Shown in pieces: positions 50,745 through 63,947 of a stretch of DNA of 64,000 nt. Location: assembly GCA_035235625.1 (NCBI GenBank), contig CP141140.1, positions 15,396,685 through 15,460,684 on the forward strand. Reading direction: 5' to 3'. The number at the start of each line of letters is the position of its first letter. Positions within the stretch are counted from its first letter, which is position 1. This DNA is from Saururus chinensis. Taxonomy: Eukaryota > Streptophyta > Magnoliopsida > Piperales > Saururaceae. A model generated the notes under the pieces. That model was not told the DNA's origin. It saw only the letters and a list, made by a program, of their open reading frames with translations, and did not search any database. Both the position numbers and the translations under genes were made by a program.

Positions 50745-51740
50745 GTTTATCATAAGAAGTTGTTGATATGTTTAACTAGTTTATTATGTCCATTAATATT
50801 TGTCAGAGTAATTTGTCAATCACCACACAAGTCTTGGGGGAACTGGTCACTGGTCAGTCAGCTAGCAGCCACAGCGTGTGGAAACTGGATGAATTGGATG
50901 AGATCGTCGGATGAAGCCCGGCATAGGATATTGGTAGAACCCGTCAATTGCCCCTTATAGAAGATGACCACGAAATTAGAGTTCTTAGTCTATGGTTGCT
51001 CTGGTCGTAAGGTCTTTAAATGCCATGATTCAGTCTTAAAATATGGCTTACATTCACCGTACATTCACAAAATTATGCTGATTTTATTTTTAGGCGAGAA
51101 CCCTTTGTTTAAGCCACCCCACTCCATTAACACCAAATTCACAATTACTTACTCTGGTCGTACTTCAGAAGATGTTTATATAAGCATCCAAAGCTTTGAT
51201 TGTGTAAAAAATATATACTGATACCAAGATTTCTACAGCAGGAAGATAACAAACAAAACAAACAATTATCAAGCTTGGAGCTTTTCTCGATATCAACCTG
51301 AAATTAAGCAAAATTTTATCCCATAAAATTTGCTCAATAATCTAAAATTTTGATGACTAGATTCAAATCCAATATTACTATAAAGGATCCATATGCCAAG
51401 AAGGTTGAATACCTTTAGGATTGCTGGCGTCGATAAAGTATGAGATACCAGGGGAAACAGGCGGGCGGCTATAGAGACACTGTTTGAGTTGTCGACAGAA
51501 GTGCTGGAGTCTAACCGAGATTGGAATGCTATGCGGCTTTGTGAAATCAGCAGGACTGTGGACTAGATCAGCCGGTGAAGGGAGACGCAGTGGCCGGAGA
51601 GAAAATGGCCCAATGGGGCAAATATTACGGTTAACAGGGGAAGCGGGTTAACAGGGCAAGCGGGAAAACAAAAATCCCCGCGCTCATTTGTTGAGCGCGT
51701 CTAATAATTTTTCTGTTGACGGCTACCCCGAACGACCTTT
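50745..51740. other. Intergenic, no gene recognised
   Basis: AT-rich DNA with two open frames (50697-50960 and 50964-51221) lacking recognisable domains. From ~51640 the composition turns GC-rich where the nested repeat region begins. Confidence 0.4.
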
Positions 51741-51744
51741 TTAC

Positions 51745-52464
51745 TCATCTTCTGATGGGTGCTAGGCACGCCAGTTTGGTGCCGTATCGGCACCTAATAT
51801 TTTCTCGGCATATCTTGCCCATCCGAAGCGCGTGACATATCTTGTTCTTCCAAGGGGCGGCGGTGAGTTGAGGTGCCCTGAGTTGCGTCGCCACTGATGG
51901 TGGCTGCCTAAGGAGGCAGTGAAGGCGGCGGTGAGTTGCGGCGCCAGCAGTGGTTGGCTGAGTTGCGGCGCCACCGATAGTGGCTGGCCGCAGTGAGGGC
52001 GGCGGTGAGTTGCACACCACCAGACCTTCAAGGTCCACCCATATTAAATCCACTAACTCGTCTATAATTATAGCCGGGGTATTGTCTGACGATAAACCAC
52101 CCGGCGCCACCGACTGGCCTACCGGAGTGGAGTTGCTAGAGGCGGCATTGGCTGTAGAGGTCCCAGCAGAGGCTGTCCGGGCTCGGGTACCGGCTGTGGC
52201 TGACCGCGCATGCTCCGTGGCATATCTTGTTCTTTGCACAGGAATGAGGAACGTGCTCCAGTTCACGTATGATCTGCCATTGGGCAATCTTACGGTTGAT
52301 TCCCGACGCTGTTGCAGAATGTACCTATCTTCTGCTTCAGTCCATCGCTTTCTCCCCATCCCTTTTCTTGGACTGGACAGTAGATAGAATTGGTGATCAG
52401 AGGGCCTTTTTCTTGAACAGAGGGTAAGAAGCGCTTCGGATCCGCTTCGTATGCCACGGAGCAC
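51745..52464 (-). CDS. Hypothetical 239-aa open frame with Myb-like motif, in repeat DNA
   Basis: This is one of the longest uninterrupted frames in the window. Residues ~36-52 read GRKRWTEAEDRYILQQR, like the first helix of a Myb/SANT repeat, followed by RLPNGRSYVNWSTFL. The rest is low-complexity Ala/Ser/Thr/Pro and then the translated GC-rich repeats (HCLLRQPPSVATQLRAP). A second, related coding-like version lies in opposite orientation at 52555-53019 (LEGLVAPQLTAALTASLG repeated). The frame may be open because the repeats lack stops rather than through selection. Function unknown; it may be the degenerate second gene of a transposon, as Myb-like proteins accompany several plant DNA elements. 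Confidence 0.25.
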   Translation of the reverse strand: MLRGIRSGSEALLTLCSRKRPSDHQFYLLSSPRKGMGRKRWTEAEDRYILQQRRESTVRLPNGRSYVNWSTFLIPVQRTRYATEHARSATAGTRARTASAGTSTANAASSNSTPVGQSVAPGGLSSDNTPAIIIDELVDLIWVDLEGLVVCNSPPPSLRPATIGGAATQPTTAGAATHRRLHCLLRQPPSVATQLRAPQLTAAPWKNKICHALRMGKICRENIRCRYGTKLACLAPIRR

Positions 52465-53010
52465 AGGCTTTCCCGACTGATGATGCGCGGTCAGGCTGTG
52501 CAGCCACAGCCGGTACCCGAGCCCGGATAGCCTCTGCTGTGACCTATACAGCCAATGCCGCCTCTAGCAACTCCACTGCCAGTCGGTGGCACCCCGGTTA
52601 CAACCATAGAAGAGTTCGTCTATTCAATCTTCAATCTTGAAGGTCTGGTGGCGCCGCAACTCACCGCTGCCCTTACTGCCTCCTTAGGCCCGCCAGCATC
52701 GGTAGGGCCGCAACTCAGCCAACCACGGCTGGCGCCGCAACTCACTCCACTGCCAGTCGGTGGCACCCCGGTTACAACCATAGAAGAGTTCGTCTATTCA
52801 ATCTTGGTGGCTGAAGGTCCGGTGGCGCCGCAACTCACCGCCGCCCTCACTGCCTCCTTAGGCCCGCCTGGCGCCGGTTCTACTGGCACCACAACTCACC
52901 GCTCCTTAGGCCAGCCACCATCATGGGTGGCGCCAGTTCTTGCTGTATTTCGCCGCCCCATCCTTGCTGTCGGCCGCTCCCTCATTGACGGCGCCGCCTG
53001 CCACCTATTT
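51850..53010. repeat. GC-rich nested inverted and direct repeat region
   Basis: An inverted repeat pairs ~51990-52203 with ~52501-52700. On the minus and plus strands respectively both read CAGCCACAGCCGGTACCCGA, then GCCCGGA-AGCCTCTGCTG, CAATGCCGCCTCTAGCAACT and CTTGAAGGTCTGGTGG. Within the right side, a ~190-bp unit (ccactgccagtcggtggcac ... gcgccgcaactcaccgc) is directly repeated from ~52567 and ~52747. The motif gcgccgcaactcac recurs many times on both strands. Confidence 0.85.
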
Positions 53011-53060
53011 TCGCAGTGAATTGGAGCAGGTATGACACCCATCAATATTTTGTTATAAAT

Positions 53061-53140
53061 GCATAAGACCAAATAAGAAACCAACATCTCTCGAATTCTT
53101 CATAAGACCAAATAAGAAACCAACATCTCTCGAATTCTAT
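53061..53140 (+). repeat. 40-bp tandem duplication
   Basis: cataagaccaaataagaaac, then caacatctctcgaattct, occurs twice in immediate succession. Confidence 0.92.
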
Positions 53141-53314
53141 AGGAAGAGTAGCTATGCATCGTCACCATTTAAATGTAAGAATCATTATGCTACCGAAGTC
53201 TAGGCTTAGCTGGGCCTTTGTAAATCACAAAAATTCCGGTCTAATTTTTTTTTTTGCAGTGGCACTTTAAAGTTTTCTTATCCTCAGTCTATGAATTTCT
53301 AGAGCCCAAATTAT

Positions 53315-53845
53315 ATTTTTAACAGAGAATTTTTAATATTTAACATAAAACCTCCTTCACATTTAGCCAAATCTTTAATCTCTACTGCAGAAGATAAAGC
53401 TGCCACTGTTGATACATAGTTAACATTGATGCTCTTTCTTCTTAAATCATCAAAAAGCTCCAATGCCAAAATAATACCGGTTCTGGGCATAACCAGAGAT
53501 CGTGTTCCCCAAAAATTTCATCTTTGTACAACATACTATCATATATTCGTCAAGCAACTTCCACATTTCCACACTTGGAATACATGTCAATCAATCCATT
53601 GAAAACTGCACGAGGGAAAACTCTTCTTATCACAAAACCATGCATAGCGGAAGAGCAAAGAGTTTACAAATTGCAGGAAACAAGTTTAACAAGCTCACTG
53701 AATTGGGCCCCACACCTGCCGATTGCATTTTTCTAAAGAACTCTAAAGCTTCGCCTGGCTCAGAGCTCTGAGAAGCACATGCAAGGATGGCAACCAAGCA
53801 ACCACATCTGGTTTAGGCATTTGTTCAAACATCTTTCAGCAATCA
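53315..53845 (-). pseudogene. Pentatricopeptide repeat (PLS-class PPR) protein fragment
   Basis: On the minus strand, and switching frame several times, it reads KMFEQMPKPDVVAW, ALEFFRKMQSAGVGPNSVSL, MHGFVIRRVFPRAVFNGLID, MYSKCGNVEVA (then TGA), RIYDSMLYKDEI, SGYAQNR, ALELFDDLRRKSINVNYVST and AALSSAVEIKDLAKCEGG. The words VFNGLIDMYSKCGN, W-x-x-MISGYAQN-type and F-M-QMP-PDVVAW are hallmarks of plant PLS-class PPR proteins, which edit or process organellar RNA. At least three frame changes and a stop disable it. Neither the N-terminus nor a DYW end is present. It is a truncated remnant lying immediately left of duplicated copy 2. Confidence 0.82.
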
Positions 53846-54200
53846 ATTTTGTGGTTTTTCCTCTAACCATTTAAGTTTACAAGACACATTTTGTGAGCAA
53901 AATACTGAAACGTAGCTCTCAACTGAAATGTTACAGCTTTCATCAAAATGTTTCAAACTAGTTAAATCCCTTCAAACGTAGTTTAGCTATCAAAATATAT
54001 CAAATGTAGCTCTTTTGTAGTCATCCTTGGCTCTGCGATGATGGCCTTCGGTTGATGTGCTAGTAAAACGAGCAGTTAATTATTCATTGGGGTTTCACTG
54101 TGTCACAATTTTCTGTAGCCTGCACCATGTCAATTCACAATCTACATCGGAAAATTTACTCCAACTATTACTCAAAGCATGATTTATAGGATTTAAAAGA

Positions 54201-55163
54201 TTTCTCAGCATTTGCAAGGCAGCCATTTCAGTAATGATCTAAAAGATCCAACTTTCACAGAAGATGACATGAACAGGGCACTTAAAGCTGTCGGTATGCT
54301 AGTATTTGACAAGTGCTGAATTATTGTCATTTTCGTACTCCTTTTGTCAATTTTAAGTAAGTCCTTCTTTCTATCTGTTGGTTAGGATGTTGGGGCCCAG
54401 AACTTGATCTTCTTCTTATATATGGAGAAGCCAGATACCATTTAGGATTTCCGGCCTGGAGACTTCGATATACAGAGATTGTGTGAGCTATATTCTGCAT
54501 CATATGTTTTAAGTGTTTTAATTTATTTATTCATTATAATCCAAAGGTAGTGCAATTAAACTCGTTATGCTATAAAAAGAGATTCATTAGCGAATAAGAT
54601 GCCTTGATTATAATACGTGGACAAAGTTACATCTCCATTGCAATAGATGGATTGCAATATTTAAGAGGTTTTAATCTGGTTGAGAGTGTATCATTTTAGT
54701 GTTCACATTTTACATGGGAGCCAACTCTACAGCTGAAGCTAATCAAAGCCGGCATTTGGTGACATCTTTAGACATATGATGATCACATACTATCTACAGG
54801 GATCATGACGGGTGCAACTTTTTTACTTTGTTGGTTTTCTACTTCGGAAACCTTTTGTATATTCATAGAACCTTCTCATGAATTGTAAGATATACGAAAG
54901 CAAAGTTGAAGATGGTAGTGTTTATATATGGAATTGGTTTGTCAAACTGAGATTCTTGTGGAGTGTCCATGACGTTTTCTGTTTTCAAAGCAAGATTTTG
55001 GTCATCATTCATGTTGTATTTATTTATGTTTTTACACTGACCTTTCTTTAATTTTTTTAGACATATGGGGACCCTGAGATCAATGAAATGCAGCGGTATA
55101 CTAAAAGCAATTTATGAATTCACAAAGGTGCAACAGAACTATGGTAAGCCACCATGAGTTTAG
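54201..55163 (+). pseudogene. Truncated second copy of NUS1/LEW1 3' exons
   Basis: It contains the 3' part of exon 5 (54201-54292), all of exon 6 (about 54385-54481) and exon 7 (about 55061-55157) of the NUS1-like gene with their introns, but no exons 1-4 and no promoter. Splice sites are retained. Coding changes relative to the intact gene include Pro to Leu in EPDLLL (now ELD), Cys to Tyr in EARCH (now EARYH), and Gln to Lys in RSMQCS (now RSMKCS). The first two fall in otherwise conserved positions. With no start it cannot make the protein. An antisense or read-through transcript is conceivable but unsupported. Confidence 0.88.
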
Positions 55164-57772
55164 ACTCTTATTCTTTTAACTAAATGTACTAGTGTCAAGA
55201 TTTCTGCTGAACAAAATTTTTGTGCATCAGAACTCTCTCCTATTCCTCTATTTTTGATGCAATGCTGCCTTGATTTAACTTCATGGATTTATTGTGAACG
55301 TTTTTGCTCTCTCAGAAATTTCTTTTGTATGACCTGTTTTGTTTCTTTATACAATCCAGCTCTTCTAAGTTTCAGTGAACACCAAATAAAAAAAATCATT
55401 ATGGGTTTAATCAGGGCAATAGATGATTGTTTTGAATTGCTTTCAACGCCATCACCCATTGAACCTAAATATATTAAAAAAAAACAAATTGGTGAATTTA
55501 AGTTGGGAAGTAGGGTGTTAACGGATGGACATGGATGCAGCTTGACTTGGGTGAGCATCTGTCCACTAAACACGATGGACTATTATAAAACTGTGCACAT
55601 CTCTCCAAACAAGTGGATAAACATGGACGTCAATGAATGTCAAATAGCTAGATTTTAAACATAATGAATGAATTTTCTTACCCTAAAAGTATAATATAAA
55701 CTGGTTGATTAAAATAGAGATATTTTACAAAAAATTATAAATATTGTTTTTTATGCGAATTTGGTAATCTTCTAATAATGAATTAATCAATGCATGGACA
55801 TGGCTTAGCGGATAGCTAAAGCTTATGTCTGCATCGGATGTTTATCAAGTAGTGTTCCCTTATGTCTAAATTCATGTGAAGATGGATTGACAGTTAATGT
55901 ATGTGCTGTTTCAAGTTGTATTTTCATCCATTTTGATAATTGATTGATTTGTCTCTGTAATCAGGTACATGATATATGGTCAAGGATATGCATATTTTTA
56001 CTGTGGACTTGGGTGTTCTTCTTTATATGAAATATTATAGTGAGTACAATGTATGATGTGGATAAATATGTATATGGGAAAAAAATCTATAATTTTGTAT
56101 GGAGCAAAAAAAATGTGGTATGCCCATAATAACATTCATACTTGAATAATTTGATATATGGTCTTAGAACTTAATATTATAATGTAGTTGGTGGTGGGGA
56201 GGGGATATTAAAAGACCTACAAGCTACATGTACACGGAGATAATATTAGATTTTTCAAGTTTATCTTACAGTTCTTTCTTAATCTATTTTCAAATAATCT
56301 AACTATTTGTGAAGCAGAAAGGGACAAATGAACTCCATGTTCGTGCACTTTGACTAGTTACCATTAGCTAATAATGCAAATTCGCCATATTCAAAGCCTT
56401 AGCTACTCAGGCTGTAACTAACTTATAACATTGTGGTGTCACTGCACAGTCTGCATGTGTCAATAAAAATCTTTGCAACCCGACGAACTGCGTGGATAGT
56501 ACCTGACGTGAAACTGTAACATACTAACCAAAATTTTCCTAAAGATTAGAACTATCATAATTCGAATGCACGCACATATTCTCTCAAAAATAAAATGTGA
56601 GGATTGAATGACTTTACTAGAAAGCAAAGCCATTTGATTTTTATGAAATGCACACATGTTATTATATTTTCAGCTAACCTGCAACGTATGAATTTCTGGG
56701 TGCGTCATAAGTGGTCATACGAAATAAAATAAAAAAAGCAAAGAATGGAAAGCACACTATTTCCTACGAAAAACCGTCTTCGGCTGCTGGCTGGAAAATA
56801 CGGCGAATGCCTAGGTAGCTCATTCTTCCCTCGATAATCCCTTATTGTCTGTTCCTTGTTCCCCGTCCATTATCATTATTTTGTCTCTTCCATCACCATT
56901 GTCCAACCTTTCACTTTCTTGCTTTACACTTCCTATTATGCAAAACCTTTTATGCACCTTGCCTTCGTCCTCGTAGTGAATGGAAGCTGGGCAGACAGAC
57001 CTTTGGATATACCCTCTCGTAGATGTCTCCAAAACCCATGTATTAATTTTTATAGAACCCTGACACATGCAAAGCAATATTTTTTATAGCAATTGTTTGT
57101 GTAAAAAAAATATCCCCTTTAACACTTCTTCCCAAAGAAAACTTTGGTGCAAAACCCCCCAACTACGGGTGGTCTCACTCCACACAAACCGAGCTTCACA
57201 ATTCCAAATCTACTAGTAAAATTGCAGGCGCATACTGCATGTGCTGAACAACAAAATGTGATTGTCTAGTTAACATCAGTTATACCATTTCACATATTGT
57301 ATTCTATTTGAGGCAAACTTTTTGTATTTAGAGTCACACAAACTACTCGCTCTGCCTTATATCAAAGCTCCATTTAGTTTTCCAAAATAAATTAAAAATA
57401 ATTTATTTTAAAATTTAAATAGAGCTATTAATATGGAAAAGAGGCAACACTAAATATAAATACATAAGTTGGTAGTTCACATGATCTTTAAGCGTGTTAG
57501 ATGTGACATGCAAACTGAGGAAACTGCATAAGCCTATGACTGGTTATTTAGTTATGTGCCAGACAGAGGGAGATTAGTTACTTGTTAATGTGACGAACAG
57601 ATAGAGGGCTTGTCCTTCATTTTGACTGGTTCGTTGCGGTAGGAAATATACCATATGACGTCATTGCTCTAAACCAAGCTAGTTGCAGGGCCATGAGCCA
57701 TCTAAAAGCCGACTAGCATATCTCAACGAAAAAACGATAACAACATTAATTCACTACCTCTCCAGAGTTTTT

Positions 57773-57969
57773 TATATTCTACTTTGACAATGAGCCCCAC
57801 ACAAGGATATCTAAGATCCACGGTATATAGGTTAGTGTATGTTAATATCAGTACTACTAACGCTAATGATATATGCTAGTTTATGTATCATCGATCTTGT
57901 GAATGAAGGGTTCTCATGCATTTTTTACACCAGGCTCATTGTCAAAAAGTGGCATTAAAAATACTTCCC
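57773..57969. mobile_element. MULE-like MITE (copy 2 ortholog of 44209-44433)
   Basis: It has the same gacaatgagccccac ... ccaggctcattgtc inverted repeat at the corresponding duplicate position, with the right flank ctctccacg conserved. It has scattered changes and a small deletion at the left. Confidence 0.7.
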
Positions 57970-58470
57970 TCTCCACGCAAGCAACGAGATCAAACAAACA
58001 CACTATAAAAAGAGAGTAAAATTAAAATTCAGATTACTCTGCCTCTGCAGCTCCTCGTTGCCACCTACCCAAGAGTTTGGATGATGGCAACGGAGAATAT
58101 TCCAATTGCAATGAAGGGAGATCTATCTACCCCTTAAGAATCCTCAACTATCACCAGCATCGGGTTGCAACGACATTTTCTATAAGCACATCAAAGCAAG
58201 ATTGAAGCATCAGCTGGCTTGGTCTTCATTGAATTCTTCCTTCAGCATTTCAGTCAACCACGTCCGGACATTGCCTCTCTAAGCAAAATAACTCGTTAAG
58301 GCCTGGTTTCTTAGGGTGACTAGCGACGGGTTTCAAAATATTAGGCCCGTATAAAATATTGGCTCGGGCCTGTCCCAAAAAATACTGGCCTGCTGCTTAA
58401 TAGCCCAAGCCTAATAGTTGCAACCATCGACAGCTCAAGCCCACTAAGATAAATTTTTTTATGTGGTGTA

Positions 58471-59325
58471 TATTTTACGGCAAGACGAAAAAACAGAAAT
58501 ATGTGGCCCACTTCTCAAAACAGGAGGCCCATTTTCTAAGACACGATCGTGAAGCTGTGATGCAAAGTATCTAGTATCTACAATTAACGTAAATAAAATA
58601 TTTTCTTTATTATAACGGTCCTTTACGAACGAGCCCCAAGGGCCCAATTTGCATCCCATGCACGAGCTGAATCTGGTGGGCGAAGAAGTTCATCTGGAAA
58701 CAGTAGGGTTAATGGGTTTGGGTGACAAAAGCCTGTCATAATTTTAGGGTCGGACCAATTTCTTAGTATGAGGTTAGGCTTAGGGCTAGGGCTGGGCGAA
58801 AATTTTAATTTCATCTTTAGGGTTCGGGCCTAACCCCCAGCCTACCAAGGTTTGGCCTGCTTGCTGCCCTAGTTATAATTGACTCGGGCTCATGCATGTT
58901 TGCATGAGCTTGAGCGGATACTCCTTAGGAGGCAGACATGTTGCATGTCACCTTTGCCTCCGGATTGAGATTCAACAACCTATGATGTCGGGCTCATGTT
59001 TGATGCACGTAAACCTTGTACTAACTTTTTCCTAAAAAGTTATTATTAAAAAATAAAAATATATATTTATAACGTTAATTGAGTCAAGTTGCATAACATA
59101 TTAAAGGGATGCTAAAATAGTTGCATAGTAATGTCGTGGCCTACAAACACAATGCTAACTACTCCCAATGAACTTGTCTAGCCTAACCCGTTTTCATGAC
59201 AAGGCTAGGTGACCAACAATAGGAGACTAATTCATCACCCAAAAATGGTGTAAGAGAAACTTGGGAAATAGATCCAACAATTTTCATATTCTCCCAATCC
59301 ACATGTCCTCTCGTCATAACTCAAG
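58471..59325. other. Intergenic, no gene recognised
   Basis: Contains no supported coding frame. The gggctagggctgggcga and gggcttgagc-type words resemble the sub-terminal motifs just inside the duplicated block. Confidence 0.4.
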
Positions 59326-61075
59326 TGTAACGTCCCTGATATTTCTGCGATATTTCTTATATTTTTTTTGCTCATTTTTTGACAAAAAAATTTGATGCTA
59401 CAACATATTTATTTTTACTCGATATTTATACTAGTGAAGTCAAGTGTGAAGCTCGGTCGCGGTCGTTGGGCCTCAATGCATCATAGTGATTTTCAGCGCA
59501 AAAATGAAAGAAAACAATGAAAGAAATAGAAGAAAAAAGAAAAGAAAAACTAAAGGATTAGGCTCGCTCGAGCCTAATCGAGAAGCTTCAGGACAACCCC
59601 CTCCCTTTCTCATTTGGCTGAACTGGAGGTGGCGCCACCGGGTGGCCACCAGCCGACCTCGGCTTGGCTACGACGAGGCCGCCTCCCCAGCCTGGCTCAA
59701 CAGTGCCCATCTCGGCTCCGCCTCTCTCCCTCTTTGTTTTGGACTCTGTCACTGTCAGCACTGGCTCAATGACCCCACTTGGCCCTATTCAACCTCCGCC
59801 CAATCCCTCCCCTATTTTTGTTTGTGGTAGAAATTTGAGGTTGTGCTTGCCAGAGATTGCCTCCGGTCGGCCAGCCTTGGGCTGGTGATGGCAGGATCGT
59901 TGTCTCCACCCAGCCCTGCCGGCCCCCAGCTTGATTCAGCCTCCACCATTCCAAAACCTCTGAGACCCCCTTCTCTATTTTGATTCTTCGATGCACTACT
60001 GCTGCCAAAAATGGTTGTCTACCACTAGTTGTGGCTTCACTTGGCTATCACGAACGCAATGACACATGCCAAAGCCACCACCATCACCTACCAACCCTTC
60101 TCATGCACCCACTGGGTACTTCTCTGGTTATTTTTGTCCCTATTCACAGTGCAAACTGGCCGTTAGAGAGTTGTGTGCCACTACAACCATCTCTAACCTC
60201 TATTTATTGCCAGAGTTAACTCTAGTCAACCACCACGACCATGGCAGAGCTGACCAAGGTCGCCGATTTTCTTACCCATCCCCTTCTTGTATACTCCAAG
60301 CTCTCCTTTGTTTCTGTTTGTTGCTAAACTTGTCATCGGAGGGCCATTTTGCTGGGGCATAAGAAGTTTCTGGTCGGTCGACTTTGGCACAACGAGGGCC
60401 AACCCCTATTATGTTTTGCTCCACCCTATTACGCCTTGATTCGTGTGTGATCCAAACAATGCACAACACCCCCAACTCAGTCCTTTTCTTCCTTGTCTCC
60501 ACCGGTCGTTGGCCTTCAGCAAGCCTTGGGGTCAACCTTGTTTCACCTGTGACCTTTGCTCAACCCCGAACTTCCCTTTACCCTATGCGTGCGAAATGCA
60601 CAGCTACCCGCACCAATTATTTTGGTTATGGTTGGTGATCGACAATGTCGCTACTTTGACCAACCACCACATTTTAGCCCTAACTTTGTCACTTTGTTGG
60701 GCTTTGTGCCTTTTTGTGATGCAAGTTCCATGTAGGATTAAAATAACTTTTGATGTGCAATAAGGACGATGCTGCTAGGTCACTTGACATGGTTAATATA
60801 TTCTTCCTTTAAAGTAGATGACTTTAGACACGTGAATGTTAATTTGTTTATGTTTGTGCATATCAAGATATTTAGACATGTACTGAGGCAAGACCCTATA
60901 TGATTTAGTATATAATTTAACTTAAATTATTAATATACTTTAATTTAATATACGTATGTTTGAAAAACGGTTACCTCATACATAGTAATAACTTTTAGAA
61001 TGATTGACAAATAGTTTCAAAATTTTTTTTGTTGTTTTTTTTATAAAAATAAGTTTAAAAATATCAAAACATGAC
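59326..61075 (+). mobile_element. LTR-like block, ~1.75 kb
   Basis: It opens with TGTAACGTCCCTGATATTT and closes near aaaacatgaca, i.e. TGT...ACA. The region 60840-60970 resembles 27640-27760 (gatatttagacatgtact, aagaccctat, tatgtttgaaaaa). The interior is C-rich with many short frames but no retrotransposon domain, so it looks like a solo LTR. No target duplication was found (flanks tcaag / tgcgt). Confidence 0.5.
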
Positions 61076-62236
61076 ATGCGTTGGACAAGACATATTCACC
61101 AATTTTTCGCCAAAAGGGGGAAGTGTGGGTGGCTGTGAGCGCCAACGTTGATTTGGGCATTGATGGATAAATGCACTCGTGGAGACATGGGAGGAATAGG
61201 AGGGAAAAAGAAAAAAAGAGGCTAAGGACATCACCACTCACTTATGTCTTTGGTGGATTTTTGTGGAAATTGCCTCGAGCCCTTGATTGATGGAAAGAGG
61301 GAAGAGGAAAGAGAGGATCTGTTGAATCCATCACCCATTTCCGCATTCGGGCGAGCCTAACGCAAGGAAAAATAAAAACTGATGGAGACTCGGGGAGGAG
61401 GAAGAAGAAGAAGAAAAATGGGTGGAATAAAAGCTGAGCAAGAAGACGAGTGGCCAGAGTAGAAGCATGCCCTGACGTGTCTTTCTATATAGTAAGGTCT
61501 CATATGGTATTTTGTGATCGCATAGAGATATCAACTTCCTATAATAAACATAAAGAGATTGGAACCTTCCCTGGCCCGTTATAGTGAGCTTCGGTATCTG
61601 TTGCTGAGATTATTAGTCGTGTTTTGCAAGTGAGGATGAGATAAAAAGTCAATTCCAAATAATATCATGTTGAATCGAAAGTTTACTTATGTGAGAAGGT
61701 GATCATTACGCAAATGCGGCATCAGTTCCCTCCTCTCTCTCGTGTCTCTCTGCGTGCAAGTGTTAGCAAAAATGCTTATATCGAAAATGAATACGAAATG
61801 TTTGGCATTTTTAACCATGTTTTTGCTCTTTTGCTGCCTATTCCATGTCCCCCGATGATTGAACATGCCCTACGTCAATCATCGTGTCATAACCCTCGAA
61901 TTGAAATCCAATACAATAAGTTGTTAATTGGATTTGATGGGGTGAAAGAAAATTCCCGCATCGGTTTTGAGTCAAATCTAAAACGAACAGCACCACGATA
62001 GGTTTATCCAACCAATAGGAAAGTGAGTATCCTTCGATCCGTCTGAGGCCACTGCAGCTAATCCCAACCGCTCGATTAGCCAACCAAACCTCACAACTAA
62101 AAACAGTCTACGGTAGGTAACACCCAAAAGCACATTCGTAACGACTTCCAACCGTTGGATTCCCGGAGGCGCGCATCCAGCGGTTTTGACCGGGAGTTGG
62201 AACCGACTCTAGTGTGGGGAGAGAGAGAGCTCATCC
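61076..62236. other. Region upstream of H3.3
   Basis: 61076-61650 is probably repeat DNA. From ~61990 the sequence becomes promoter-like. tccaaccgttgga at 62147-62159 contains the AACGG core of mitosis-type (MSA-like) and MYB sites on the minus strand, and related aaccgct and agcggtttt motifs lie at 62067 and 62179. Their role is inferred. No gene is seen here. Confidence 0.4.
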
Positions 62237-62244
62237 TATAAAAG
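62237..62244 (+). promoter_or_regulatory. TATA box of the histone H3.3 gene
   Basis: TATAAAAG, followed by GC-rich then pyrimidine-rich DNA typical of a transcription start at about 62265-62275. The 5'UTR exon then ends at 62338 (gcgtaaaag|gtgaat). Confidence 0.75.
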
Positions 62245-62338
62245 CCGGCCGCCCCTCTTCCGTTAGAACGTTTCGTTCGATCTCTCTTTGATTTCTCTGT
62301 TTTCGCGTTGACGAAGGGAGAATTTGAGCGCGTAAAAG

Positions 62339-63947
<1,609 letters not shown>

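Larger units (their letters stand above)
54201..58470 (+). repeat. Segmental duplication, copy 2 (truncated)
   Basis: It is collinear with 39434-45910 from the shared ttctcagcatttgcaaggca to the ttttatgtggtgtata sequence near 58470. It lacks the solo LTR (empty site 57571-57580), the 42000-42222 and 44786-44985 MITEs and the AT-rich 45140-45680 segment. Direct joins are visible at ~58250 (cagcatttcagtcaaccacg) and ~58285 (ctctaagcaaaataactcg). Confidence 0.93.

Noticed and set aside
59486-60763. Cluster of frames of 75-115 aa
   Set aside because: All three forward frames are partly open in C-rich LTR-like DNA; none shows gag, pol or host domains.
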